Assembly (NCBI RefSeq): GCF_008000815.1
Contig: NZ_CP042806.1
Location: 2,976,001 to 3,040,000 of the forward strand
Length of the DNA: 64,000 nucleotides
From: Terriglobus albidus
GTDB lineage: Bacteria > Acidobacteriota > Terriglobia > Terriglobales > Acidobacteriaceae
Direction of reading: 5' to 3'
Under the pieces are notes generated by a model. That model saw only the letters and a list, made by a program, of their open reading frames with translations, did no database searches and had not been told where the DNA came from. Below, in pieces: positions 42,118 to 49,871 of the stretch. The translations under genes and the position numbers were made by a program. Each line of letters begins with the position of its first letter. The stretch's first letter is position 1.

Positions 42118-44868
42118 TTATGACTTCGGGGCTTTCTTCTGGAACGTGACGCGAAGACCGCCAAAGATATTGATGGGTGCGCCGGGCGCCAGGAAGGTGG
42201 AGTGGCGGGTCGGGTACTGTGTCTCGCCCTCGAAGTTGATGGAGGCAAATGGGCGTCCAACGAACGCTCTGTTGTTGTCGAACGGAGTTCCACCGAGCTG
42301 TGCCGCCGTTGCGTAGTGCGTGTCAAACAGGTTGTTGATCTGCGCGAACAGCTCAAACTGCGGTGAGAAGGCATACCTTGCTCCGACGTTGGCGATGCCG
42401 TATGCATCCGTACGGCCGACGCCGAGGTAGTACGTTCCATCAGGCTGGTGCAGGTTGTTCTCATTGCCGCGAGCATACGACCCTGAGGTGGAGACGACAT
42501 TGAAGTTCACTGTCAGCTTGCGGGTGGGTTGGTAGTCAGCATTGAACTTCAGAATGTGTGACGGAGTCTGCGGCAGCGTGTTACCGGCACTGATCTCCTG
42601 TTCGCCTTCAATGCCGTGCGCTCCGTCGATAGCCGCCTCATTCGAGCTGTTCGCGCTGCCGTCGACCACTTGTGGTGTACCGTAGGTTGCCTGCAGGAAT
42701 GTGTAGTTGGTCGAGAAGGTGAAGGGATGGAGCTGGTAGGTGATGCCGGCCTCCGCTCCCTGGCGGATAGTGCGTCCGAAGTTGGTGAAGTAGCCAAACC
42801 CAGTGGCGGTGGATGAGACGAAGAGCAGATCGTCGTAGTTAGTGCCGCGGAAGAAACCGGCATTCCACTGCAGACGGTTTTCGTTCTTGCCACGGATGCC
42901 CGCTTCGAAGGTACGGCTGACGACTTGTTTCAGCGGCGGATCACTGACCATGGCGTTGGGAAGGCGGCAGGGAAAGCTAGGATCAGCGCAGCCCAGCTCG
43001 GTTGAAGTTGGAGCACGGTTGCCTTCGCTGTAGTTCAAATACAGCATCGCTAACGGCGAGATACGATAGGTCAGACCGGCGGACGGATTGAAGCGTTGGA
43101 AGGTGTACTTCCCAGTCAGCGTTCCGCGCCCGGCGGAAGGCGGCAGCCGGTCAAGATTATCAACGGTGGCATGGTTATAGCGGCCGGCAAATGTGAAGGT
43201 GAACTTCGACAGCAAAATGGTATCCGTGGCGTAGAAGCTGGGAACGTTGACCGTACCATGCAGGTTGGCACGGGTGTCGACCGGTAAACCGTCTGCGTCG
43301 GTCGATCCATCGGTATAGGTCGGAATGGTGGTAAAGCTTAGTCCATCGGTGTTCAGGTAGGCGAACTGGGAGATCTGCGTGTAGCTGATGTTACTGCGAT
43401 CCCAGGAGACACCTGCGGCGAGCCGGTTGCGGGCCATGCGATACGACAGCAGGCCTGAGAGGCCGTAGGCGTTCTGTTTGTTCTGCGTATAGGTGTCAAT
43501 GCCCGTGCACTTCTCTGAGGGCTCGTCCTTCAGCAGACCCTGCGCAATGCAGCGCCAATAGGGGAAGGGCTGCTGCGTGGCATTGCTGGCTCCAGTAGGG
43601 AAACCGGTATAACCGTTCGTGCTGAGAATGTTCTTCTCGGCGGTGCTCAGCGTATAGAGCGACTGATCGAAGGAGTCGTCGTTCAGGTCTCCGTTGAAGG
43701 TGTTGGCGCGGATGTAGCGGTAGTAGGCATTCGCCGAGAGTGTCAGCTCGTTGTTCACCTCGTGCGTCACATTGAAGGTGAGTGAGGGCGCATGATTCCT
43801 CGTCTGGTCGGGAATGGTGTAGACGCTGCTGTAGTCCTTGTTCAGATTGCGGAAGTCCTGTGTGCCATTCCCGCTAAGGTTGTTGATGGCATACACACCG
43901 GAAAGCGATAGCGTCGTCCGGCCGAACATCCATCCAAGCTTGGCGAACGACTGCTTCACGTCAGAGGGAGAGTACTTGCGCCAACCGTCTTCGTGATACA
44001 GATTGCCGGCGACGTACCAGTTGAAGCCGCGTGAAGTGAAACCACCCCATTCACCTTCGACAGCGCGGCGTCCGAAGCTGCCGCCCATGGACCTTACGGT
44101 GAGGCCGGCATTGGCGATGCCGTCTTTGGTACGCATGGCAAGAGCTCCGCCCAAAGAGTTGAGTCCATACAGCGGATTTGCACCTGGGATCAGCTCGATG
44201 TCCTGTACTGCAACCTGGGGAATCAGATCCCAGGAGACGACATCGCCGAACGGCTGATTTTGCCGCACTCCGTCCAGATAGATCGAAAGCCCCTGAGGTG
44301 TACCCAGGAGCGGGGAAGCCGTGTAACCACGGTAGTTCACATCCATCTGATAGGGGTTGCCCTGGTTCTCGCTGATGTAGATGCCGTTCACTCGCTTGTT
44401 AAGTCCATCGCCGATATTCAGCGAGTTGACGTCAGCGAGCTGCTGCGCCGAAAGGTTCTGCACCGGGACGGGGACGGTCGAGGTGTCCGTATCAGCCTGT
44501 CCGATCGGCGTCTCAGAGAAGACTGTGACCGAGGTGGAGAGGGACGATAGTGTCAGGGTGACAACGCGTTCCACAACCTCTGAAGAGCGTACGTCGATCA
44601 CAACGCTCTGCGTTGCGAATCCATTGCGGTAGAGCTGGAGCTTGTAGCTACCGAAGGCAAGTCCTGTGAACATGTGCTCGCCACTCGCAGAGGTCTGGAA
44701 CTGCCGCACCGATCCCGGACCGCTCAGGGTGCCGGTCACGGCCAGGCCTGAGCCTGACGTATCTTTCACCACCAGGTGAAGTCCCCCGGAGTCACGAGCC
44801 TGTGCCACTGCTAAAACATGGAGAAGAGCAAGCAATAAACCGCAAACAAGACCGGGCAGACGACGCAT
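42118..44868 (-). CDS. TonB-dependent receptor of conventional type
   Basis: 916 residues. Signal peptide ends at VLAVAQA. A short carboxypeptidase-regulatory-like domain (LHLVVKDTSGSGLAVTGTL) is followed by a true plug domain (DVNSLNIGDGLNKRVNGIYI; IELIPGANPLYGLNSLGGALAM) and a 22-strand barrel (YLNYSEGNRAPTSTELGCA; FELFAQINNLFDTHYAT). The plug signature GANPLYGLNSLGGALAM is that of siderophore and metal-type receptors, unlike the Oar proteins. Cysteines in the extracellular loops (GCADPSFPCRLP) probably form a disulfide. It does not end in an aromatic residue (KKAPKS) but shortly after a normal last strand (LRVTFQ). AAAGG precedes the ATG and a GC-rich hairpin lies just before it. Divergent from an ECF sigma factor, possibly its regulator. 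Confidence 0.92.
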   Translation of the reverse strand: MRRLPGLVCGLLLALLHVLAVAQARDSGGLHLVVKDTSGSGLAVTGTLSGPGSVRQFQTSASGEHMFTGLAFGSYKLQLYRNGFATQSVVIDVRSSEVVERVVTLTLSSLSTSVTVFSETPIGQADTDTSTVPVPVQNLSAQQLADVNSLNIGDGLNKRVNGIYISENQGNPYQMDVNYRGYTASPLLGTPQGLSIYLDGVRQNQPFGDVVSWDLIPQVAVQDIELIPGANPLYGLNSLGGALAMRTKDGIANAGLTVRSMGGSFGRRAVEGEWGGFTSRGFNWYVAGNLYHEDGWRKYSPSDVKQSFAKLGWMFGRTTLSLSGVYAINNLSGNGTQDFRNLNKDYSSVYTIPDQTRNHAPSLTFNVTHEVNNELTLSANAYYRYIRANTFNGDLNDDSFDQSLYTLSTAEKNILSTNGYTGFPTGASNATQQPFPYWRCIAQGLLKDEPSEKCTGIDTYTQNKQNAYGLSGLLSYRMARNRLAAGVSWDRSNISYTQISQFAYLNTDGLSFTTIPTYTDGSTDADGLPVDTRANLHGTVNVPSFYATDTILLSKFTFTFAGRYNHATVDNLDRLPPSAGRGTLTGKYTFQRFNPSAGLTYRISPLAMLYLNYSEGNRAPTSTELGCADPSFPCRLPNAMVSDPPLKQVVSRTFEAGIRGKNENRLQWNAGFFRGTNYDDLLFVSSTATGFGYFTNFGRTIRQGAEAGITYQLHPFTFSTNYTFLQATYGTPQVVDGSANSSNEAAIDGAHGIEGEQEISAGNTLPQTPSHILKFNADYQPTRKLTVNFNVVSTSGSYARGNENNLHQPDGTYYLGVGRTDAYGIANVGARYAFSPQFELFAQINNLFDTHYATAAQLGGTPFDNNRAFVGRPFASINFEGETQYPTRHSTFLAPGAPINIFGGLRVTFQKKAPKS

Positions 44869-45015
44869 GACACCTTTGGCCGAGCAGGGGGCCCGGCGGT
44901 AACTCTGGATTTTTATGTTGCTGCTTGGATATTCCGGACGAAGGCCTTTTGTTCAGTGTTTTCGGAAAAGTTTTTCAAAGCGACGGAGATGGATTGTTGT
45001 CTGCTGCGTCTCTCA

Positions 45016-45131
45016 TAGAGCATTTCCCCTGTAGGTGTAGAGCAGAGCTTCCGCATCTATGGGCGTTTTCCGCAATGAAGACGCCGCTTCACGCCCCTTC
45101 CGGAACACCCAGCAACAAGGAAAATGCTTTA
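45016..45131 (+). repeat. MITE-like dispersed repeat, copy 3
   Basis: 116 bases, TAGAGCATTTCCCC to AAATGCTTTA. The inner stem keeps pairing through one wobble (GAAGACGCC). It ends 14 bases before the ECF sigma start, so it forms most of the leader of that gene or separates it from its old promoter. Confidence 0.88.
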
Positions 45132-45145
45132 ATGAGTGCATTCCC

Positions 45146-45715
45146 ATGAGCTCTACCTTCAACCAGTCGAGACTCGCGATCCTTGCTCCTGTCATAGCAG
45201 GGCAGGGGAGAGCGCGCGCCGCTGAGGCTGAGGTGCTTGCGATGTTCGACCTGCACCACGCGGCGTTGTTGCGCTACGCGGTTTCATTTGGCATTGCCGT
45301 GCAGGATGGGGAAGATGTAGTGCAGGAGACCTTCCTGGCCCTCTTCCGGCATCTGCTGGAAGAGAAGCCACAGGATAACCTTCGTAGCTGGCTCTTTCGC
45401 GTGACCCACAACCTGGCCTTGAGACGCCGTGGAGTACACCGCCGCGAAGTGTTTGAAGCAGAGAACATCTCTCTGGAGCGCACCGATCCCGCTCCCGGTC
45501 CCGAAGAGACGTTGCTCTTCAGCGAACGAAAGCTCCATTTGAGTCGCGTGTTGCAGGCAATGCCTGCCACCGATCGTGCCTGCCTGCAGCTCCGCGCTGA
45601 GGGGTTGCGGTATCGTGAGATCGCCGAAGTGATTGGAATCTCCCTCGGTTCGGTAGCAGCGGCAGTAGCGCGTTCCATTGAGAGGCTGGAGCGATCGGAG
45701 ATGAGCCGTGGGTGA
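45146..45715 (+). CDS. ECF-type RNA polymerase sigma factor
   Basis: 189 residues from the ATG at 45146; longer readings would translate the repeat. Region 2 is seen as FDLHHAALLRYAVSFGIAVQ and QDGEDVVQETFLALFRHL, and region 4 as AMPATDRACLQLRAEGLRYR with the HTH EIAEVIGISLGSVAAAVARS. Region 3 is absent as in ECF factors. No clear ribosome site stands before this ATG, but a five-codon frame (ATGAGTGCATTCCCATGA) ends in an ATGA overlap with it, so translation could be coupled. The anti-sigma gene overlaps by 8 bases downstream. Likely controlled by sequestration at the membrane; a divergent TonB receptor is a candidate target. Confidence 0.92.
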   Translation: MSSTFNQSRLAILAPVIAGQGRARAAEAEVLAMFDLHHAALLRYAVSFGIAVQDGEDVVQETFLALFRHLLEEKPQDNLRSWLFRVTHNLALRRRGVHRREVFEAENISLERTDPAPGPEETLLFSERKLHLSRVLQAMPATDRACLQLRAEGLRYREIAEVIGISLGSVAAAVARSIERLERSEMSRG

Positions 45716-46493
45716 TAACGTGCACCTTTCGCGGGAAGATCTCCTCCTATTACAGGATGGAGAGTTGACAGCTGCCGAGGCGGCCGCTGCGGAGCGTCAC
45801 CTTTCTGATTGCGAAGTCTGCCGCGCGTTGAAGCTTAGAACGGAACAGACCTTTGCCGCAGCTTTGGCGGCGATTGCCGCCGAGACTTCGAAGCTGCCGG
45901 ATTACCGGCGCAACGTATTGCAGCATCGTATGGTGTCGGCAAGGCGGCGGCCATGGACGATTGGCTTCGCCACTGCGGCGGCGGGTTTATTGGTGGCTGC
46001 TGGGCTTGGAATTTCGCTGCATCGGAATCATCAGGCGATTGTCCCTTATCTGGAAGATCGTCCCGTCCCGAATCCGCAACTGACCCCCGGCGCCGTCCGC
46101 GTCATGGCCCTTGGCGAGGTGTGCGGTGAGAAGGACGACGATCTCGACCCAGCAGTTCCGGCAGCGACAGAGCAGGTTGTCTTTGCCGAGTACCACGTAC
46201 CGCAACAGCAGCGCGGCAAAGAGTTCCAGGTGGACTACCTGATCAGTCCACAGCTCGGCGGAACAGCAGAGATCCGAAACCTGTGGCCGCAACCCTACAG
46301 CACGATGTGGAACGCGCAGGCAAAAGACATGCTGGAACGCAGACTGCATGGGATGGTTTGCAGTGGAACAATGACCCTGGAGCAGGCGCAGCAGGAACTT
46401 GCAGGCGACTGGATCGAGAGCTACAAACGGGAGTTTAAAACGCAAGCCCCGCTTCGTGTGGAAGCAGGGCTTGAACGTCCTTTGTTGCCCTAG
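45708..46493 (+). CDS. Membrane anti-sigma factor with zinc-finger (zf-HC2) domain
   Basis: 261 residues from a GTG overlapping the sigma gene. The cytoplasmic part has LLLLQDGELTAAEAAAAERH and the HxxxCxxC motif (His31, Cys35, Cys38 in RHLSDCEVC), the zinc-binding anti-sigma domain. One transmembrane helix spans about 83-104 (WTIGFATAAAGLLVAAGLGI), and a periplasmic tail of about 155 residues follows with no known fold. It should hold the preceding ECF factor until signalled or cleaved. The TAG stop at 46491-46493 is the first triplet of repeat copy 4; the natural tail may once have been different. Confidence 0.88.
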   Translation: MGDNVHLSREDLLLLQDGELTAAEAAAAERHLSDCEVCRALKLRTEQTFAAALAAIAAETSKLPDYRRNVLQHRMVSARRRPWTIGFATAAAGLLVAAGLGISLHRNHQAIVPYLEDRPVPNPQLTPGAVRVMALGEVCGEKDDDLDPAVPAATEQVVFAEYHVPQQQRGKEFQVDYLISPQLGGTAEIRNLWPQPYSTMWNAQAKDMLERRLHGMVCSGTMTLEQAQQELAGDWIESYKREFKTQAPLRVEAGLERPLLP

Positions 46494-46606
46494 AGCATTT
46501 TCCCTGTAGGTATAGAGTAGGGCTTCGGAATCTATGGGCGTTTTCCGCAATGAAAACGCTGCTGCACTCCTCTTCCGGGATACCCAGCAACAGGGAAAAT
46601 GCTCTA
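46491..46606 (+). repeat. MITE-like dispersed repeat, copy 4
   Basis: 116 bases with perfect 17-bp inverted ends (TAGAGCATTTTCCCTGT at 46491-46507 and its complement at 46590-46606). It lies between the convergent anti-sigma and YVTN genes, supplying the anti-sigma stop codon and ending 5 bases before the YVTN stop. Likely the least altered copy at its ends. Confidence 0.92.
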
Positions 46607-46611
46607 AAGGC

Positions 46612-47676
46612 CTATGGCAGAGCCACTAGCCCCCATGGGCCGCCTTTGGCTTTTGCCTTCTTCACAACGGTAAAGCTTGCCAGGTCGACAAACGAGACAT
46701 CGTTCGAAGGCCCATTGGCGGTAAACAACGTCTTGCCATCCGGTGAGAGTGTCATGCCCCATGGCCGAGCGCCCACCTCAACCGAACCGGCAATCTTGTT
46801 GTCCTTCGTGTCGATCGCAAAGACCTGCTTGCCGCGGCCGGTGCTGACGTAGAGCTTCGAGGCATCCGGGGAGAGCAGAACATACATCGGCTTGATCACA
46901 CCGGCCTGACCCAGGGTGATGGTCTTGGTCATCTTGTGTGACTTCACATCGACGACGACCACGTTGCCATCATTCTCGGCATTGACATAAGCAGTCTTGC
47001 CATCGGGCATGAAGGCTACGTTGCGCGGACGGTGACCGACCTTGATGGTGGCTGTGATCTTGCCCTTCTCCGGATCCAGAACAGAGATCTCGCCCGTCCC
47101 TTCTGAGGTGACCCAGACCTCCTTGCCATCAGGACTGACACGCACACCCTCAGGCTCGCTGCCAATCTTGAAAGACTTTTCAACCGTGCCGGAGTCGACA
47201 TCAATGATGCTTACCGACGAGATATCTTCGTTCGAGATAAAGAGCTTCTTACCGTCTTTGCTCAGGTCGAAGTTCTCAGGGTCCGAACCTCCGGGAATGG
47301 TGCGAACGATCTTACGTACTGCGAGATCGAAGACTGCGATGCCGTCGGCAGAGTGGTCTGGCGGAGGCAACGTGCTCTCATCCACGCCGGGGCCGGCAAT
47401 CGGCGTTCCGCTGAGTGCAATGTAAAGCTGCTTGCCATCGGCCGAGGCATGGATGCCGCGCGGCCGCTTACCCAGATGTACGTTGGCGATGGTCTGCGCC
47501 GTGCCGATGTCGATGATGGTCAGGTCGCCGGAGACCTCGTTGGTGGCATACACGCGCGGTCCGGTCGGCTCCGGTGCGGGCTTCTCCGCGGAAGGCGCAG
47601 GTGCGCTCGACTTGCAGCCCAAGGCTGCAAGAGCAAGGCAGGTGGTGGCAACAAAAGGCAGTGCAAGCTTCCGCAT
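46612..47676 (-). CDS. YVTN-family beta-propeller lipoprotein
   Basis: 354 residues with a lipobox-like site at Cys21 (LALAALGC). The chain is a seven-bladed propeller; repeats show the pattern V-SPDGK-x-V/L-x-V-T/S-x-E (VSPDGKEVWVTSEGTGEISV; LSPDASKLYVSTGRGKQVFA; LSPDGKTLFTANGPSNDVSF). YVTN propellers are exported scaffolds or quinoprotein-like subunits; no catalytic residue is seen. It is the last gene of a three-gene minus operon with a cupredoxin-like lipoprotein and a di-haem peroxidase, with 8 bases to the gene before it, so it probably works with them in the periplasm. The operon ends in the dispersed repeat. Confidence 0.9.
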   Translation of the reverse strand: MRKLALPFVATTCLALAALGCKSSAPAPSAEKPAPEPTGPRVYATNEVSGDLTIIDIGTAQTIANVHLGKRPRGIHASADGKQLYIALSGTPIAGPGVDESTLPPPDHSADGIAVFDLAVRKIVRTIPGGSDPENFDLSKDGKKLFISNEDISSVSIIDVDSGTVEKSFKIGSEPEGVRVSPDGKEVWVTSEGTGEISVLDPEKGKITATIKVGHRPRNVAFMPDGKTAYVNAENDGNVVVVDVKSHKMTKTITLGQAGVIKPMYVLLSPDASKLYVSTGRGKQVFAIDTKDNKIAGSVEVGARPWGMTLSPDGKTLFTANGPSNDVSFVDLASFTVVKKAKAKGGPWGLVALP

Positions 47677-47684
47677 GATTCTGA

Positions 47685-48458
47685 CTATTCTCCCTTGTAG
47701 GTGAAGTTGGCCGGAGTGTCGCTCTTCGGAGAGACGCTTATGGTCTGCTCCTGGACGCCAAGTTTTTCATGCCACACGCCCAGCGTGTATGTTCCGGGCG
47801 GCAGGTTTTCGATCTTGAAGGTGCCGTCATCCTTCGAGACGGCGAAGTATGGATTGTCAGTAACGCCGATAAACGAGTGCATCCAGTCATGGATATTGCA
47901 CTTCACCGGCACCATGATCTCCGGCTTGGTGAACTTACGCTGCAGCGGAGCATCCCCAGGACCCATGCTGTGGTTCCATTCGCGGTTGATCTGGGCCACC
48001 GGATGAATATTGTGCGTCACAGGATCTGAGTTGGTGATGATGAGCTGCTGGCCGACCATGATGCCCAGCACATGCGGCCGGAACCAGCAGCCGGACTGGT
48101 CCAGCGTCACAGTTGTGGTGGGAACCTCGAAGACCTTTCCTTCCAGACCCTTCCTGATGTAGACGAAAGCGTTGGCCAGGTCGCCCTTGCTATCGACAAC
48201 GAGCGACTCATCGTAAGCCTTGCCTTTATGAGCCTTCACGCAGGTGGGATCCTGGCTGATGTCGATCAGCTTCGGCGTTGGGCGTTTGCCGGTGTACTTC
48301 AGCGTGCCGGAGATGGAGCCGGCGGTCCCAGGGTCCACATGATAGAAGACCGGAGCAGAAGAGGTTTCCGTCGTCGCGACAGGTTCGGTGGGCTTCGACT
48401 TACAACCGGCGAGGGACGCGGCAATCAGGACCAGGGCGAAGGATGAATTCAGTCGCAT
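47685..48458 (-). CDS. Cupredoxin/carboxypeptidase-regulatory-like lipoprotein
   Basis: 257 residues, lipobox LAGC with Cys19. A beta-sandwich from about 45 ends in a plastocyanin-like pattern: His149 (DPVTHNIHPV), Cys187, His190 and Met193 in VKCNIHDWMHSF. That His-Cys-His-Met set is the type-1 copper ligand set, so the protein probably carries electrons. The C-terminal part (DDGTFKIENLPPGTYTLGVW) is a carboxypeptidase-regulatory-like strand set. Related proteins are annotated as methylamine-utilisation-like. It lies between the di-haem peroxidase and the YVTN propeller, a plausible electron donor to the peroxidase. Binding of copper is inferred, not shown. Confidence 0.85.
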   Translation of the reverse strand: MRLNSSFALVLIAASLAGCKSKPTEPVATTETSSAPVFYHVDPGTAGSISGTLKYTGKRPTPKLIDISQDPTCVKAHKGKAYDESLVVDSKGDLANAFVYIRKGLEGKVFEVPTTTVTLDQSGCWFRPHVLGIMVGQQLIITNSDPVTHNIHPVAQINREWNHSMGPGDAPLQRKFTKPEIMVPVKCNIHDWMHSFIGVTDNPYFAVSKDDGTFKIENLPPGTYTLGVWHEKLGVQEQTISVSPKSDTPANFTYKGE

Positions 48459-48486
48459 ATCACCGTCACTTTACTACCTGCGATGA

Positions 48487-49545
48487 CTACTTTGCAGGCG
48501 GGCCTGAGTTCGGAGGCAGGTCTCCGGTAAGAGCGTTGAGGAATTCGACCAGGTCTCGGCGGTCCTGCGGGCTGAGATGGATCTTCCTGATCTCAGGGTC
48601 GAGATAAGGATTGGAGTTGCCCTGTCCGGCGTAGAAGTCCACCACCGCTGCCAGAGTCTTGATGCTGCCATCGTGCATATAAGGCGCGGTCTCTGCGATA
48701 TTACGCAGCGTCGGCGTCTTGAAAGCGCCTTTGTCCGTCTCGACCCGGGTCTCGTGATAGCGGCCGATGTCCGTGAAGTCTCCGTCACCATTCACACCCT
48801 GGCCGATATTGTGGAACTTGCCATCGGTGAAGAGCGCATCCTTCGGTCCGATGGTGTGGCAGGACGCGCAGTTGCCTCCGGCAGGATTCAGAAAGACCGC
48901 AAGACCTCGAAGCTGGGCCGGCGTAAGCGCGCTCTGGTCGCCGCCATACTGAAAGCGGTCAAACGCGGAGTTTCCGCTCAGCAGCGTACGCTCGAAGCTG
49001 GCCAGGGATTTCTCGACACGGACAAGGTTGATCTCCTTCGAGCCGTACACCTTGCGGAACATCTTGGGATACTCAGCATCGTCTTTCAGCTTGTCGAGAA
49101 AGATCTCGTGCTTGGCGTTATTCATCTCGACCGGATTGGCGATGGGGCCAACCGATTGCTGTTCGAGCGAGATCGCACGTCCGTCCCAGAACTGAAAGGG
49201 CATATAGGCGGAGTTGAGAAGCGTGGGAGCGTTACGGACGCCGAGCTGGTCGTTCACACCCTTCGAGAGCCGCAGGCCGTCAGTGAAATAGAACTTCGGA
49301 TCGTGGCAGTGCGCGCATGCCAGAGAGTTGTCGCTGGAGAGGCGCTTGTCGTAGAAGAGCCGCCGCCCCAGCTCAACCGAGTCTGCCGTGACCGGATTGT
49401 CGACAGGGACGGGAACCGGTGGAAGGCCGAGCGGCGCTTTGATCGCGATGGGTTTGCCGACCGGGTTGTCCTGGGTCCTGGAGCGGCATCCTGCAAGCAG
49501 TAAGGGCAGGATGGCGAGACAGGTAAGCGTGCGTGGTGACGGCAT
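48487..49545 (-). CDS. Di-haem cytochrome c peroxidase (MauG/CcpA family) lipoprotein
   Basis: 352 residues. Lipobox LLLAGC with Cys20. Two haem c sites are present, CAHCH at 77-81 and CASCH at 226-230, at the usual distance for the family, with the typical HDPKFYFTDG and RGLAVFLNPAG. Family members reduce hydrogen peroxide in the periplasm or, as in MauG, oxidise protein side chains. No clear ribosome site is seen before the ATG. It is the first gene of the operon with the cupredoxin-like and YVTN proteins. Peroxide defence is supported by the presence of katG/oxyR elsewhere in the window but is not tied to it. Confidence 0.93.
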   Translation of the reverse strand: MPSPRTLTCLAILPLLLAGCRSRTQDNPVGKPIAIKAPLGLPPVPVPVDNPVTADSVELGRRLFYDKRLSSDNSLACAHCHDPKFYFTDGLRLSKGVNDQLGVRNAPTLLNSAYMPFQFWDGRAISLEQQSVGPIANPVEMNNAKHEIFLDKLKDDAEYPKMFRKVYGSKEINLVRVEKSLASFERTLLSGNSAFDRFQYGGDQSALTPAQLRGLAVFLNPAGGNCASCHTIGPKDALFTDGKFHNIGQGVNGDGDFTDIGRYHETRVETDKGAFKTPTLRNIAETAPYMHDGSIKTLAAVVDFYAGQGNSNPYLDPEIRKIHLSPQDRRDLVEFLNALTGDLPPNSGPPAK

Positions 49546-49871
49546 ATCGAATGCTAACGGTTATGGGACGTATCAGGCCCCATTTGGGTTCCAAGGTGTT
49601 CGATGATCGGAACAGAGCCAAAAATCGAAGCGTTTTACGAAGTCCTTGACATTGGCTTCTCTGCATCGATACTATCCTCGCGGCAATGAGACGTCTCACG
49701 GTGCCGCTCAACTCTCCGCCTAAATGCCCTTATCTGCTGCATTTCCCGCAGCGTCGGCCAAAGGTGGGTGGGCGTTATAGTGTTCACGTCCTCAAACAAC
49801 CGGATTCACTGGTTTCTGCCTGTCATGGGTGGGGCAGCCAGTTCTCCGCAACATAAGAAGGAAGATGTCAC
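49546..49871. promoter_or_regulatory. Divergent intergenic region with promoter of the sugar operon
   Basis: TTGACA (49646-49651) and TACTAT (49670-49675) are 18 bases apart, a good plus-strand promoter that leaves a leader of about 190 bases. The leader contains a 56-codon frame (49686-49856, starting MRRLTVPLNSPP) without ribosome site; I see no protein features in it and do not call it a gene. Ribosome site AAGGAAG lies at 49858-49864. Confidence 0.5.

Noticed and set aside
44869-45015. Cobalamin or TPP riboswitch before the conventional TonB receptor
   Set aside because: The leader is too short and lacks the conserved boxes; only a GC-rich hairpin is present.
49686-49856. 56-codon frame in the leader of the sugar operon
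   Set aside because: No ribosome site and no protein-like pattern; probably chance, though a leader peptide cannot be excluded.
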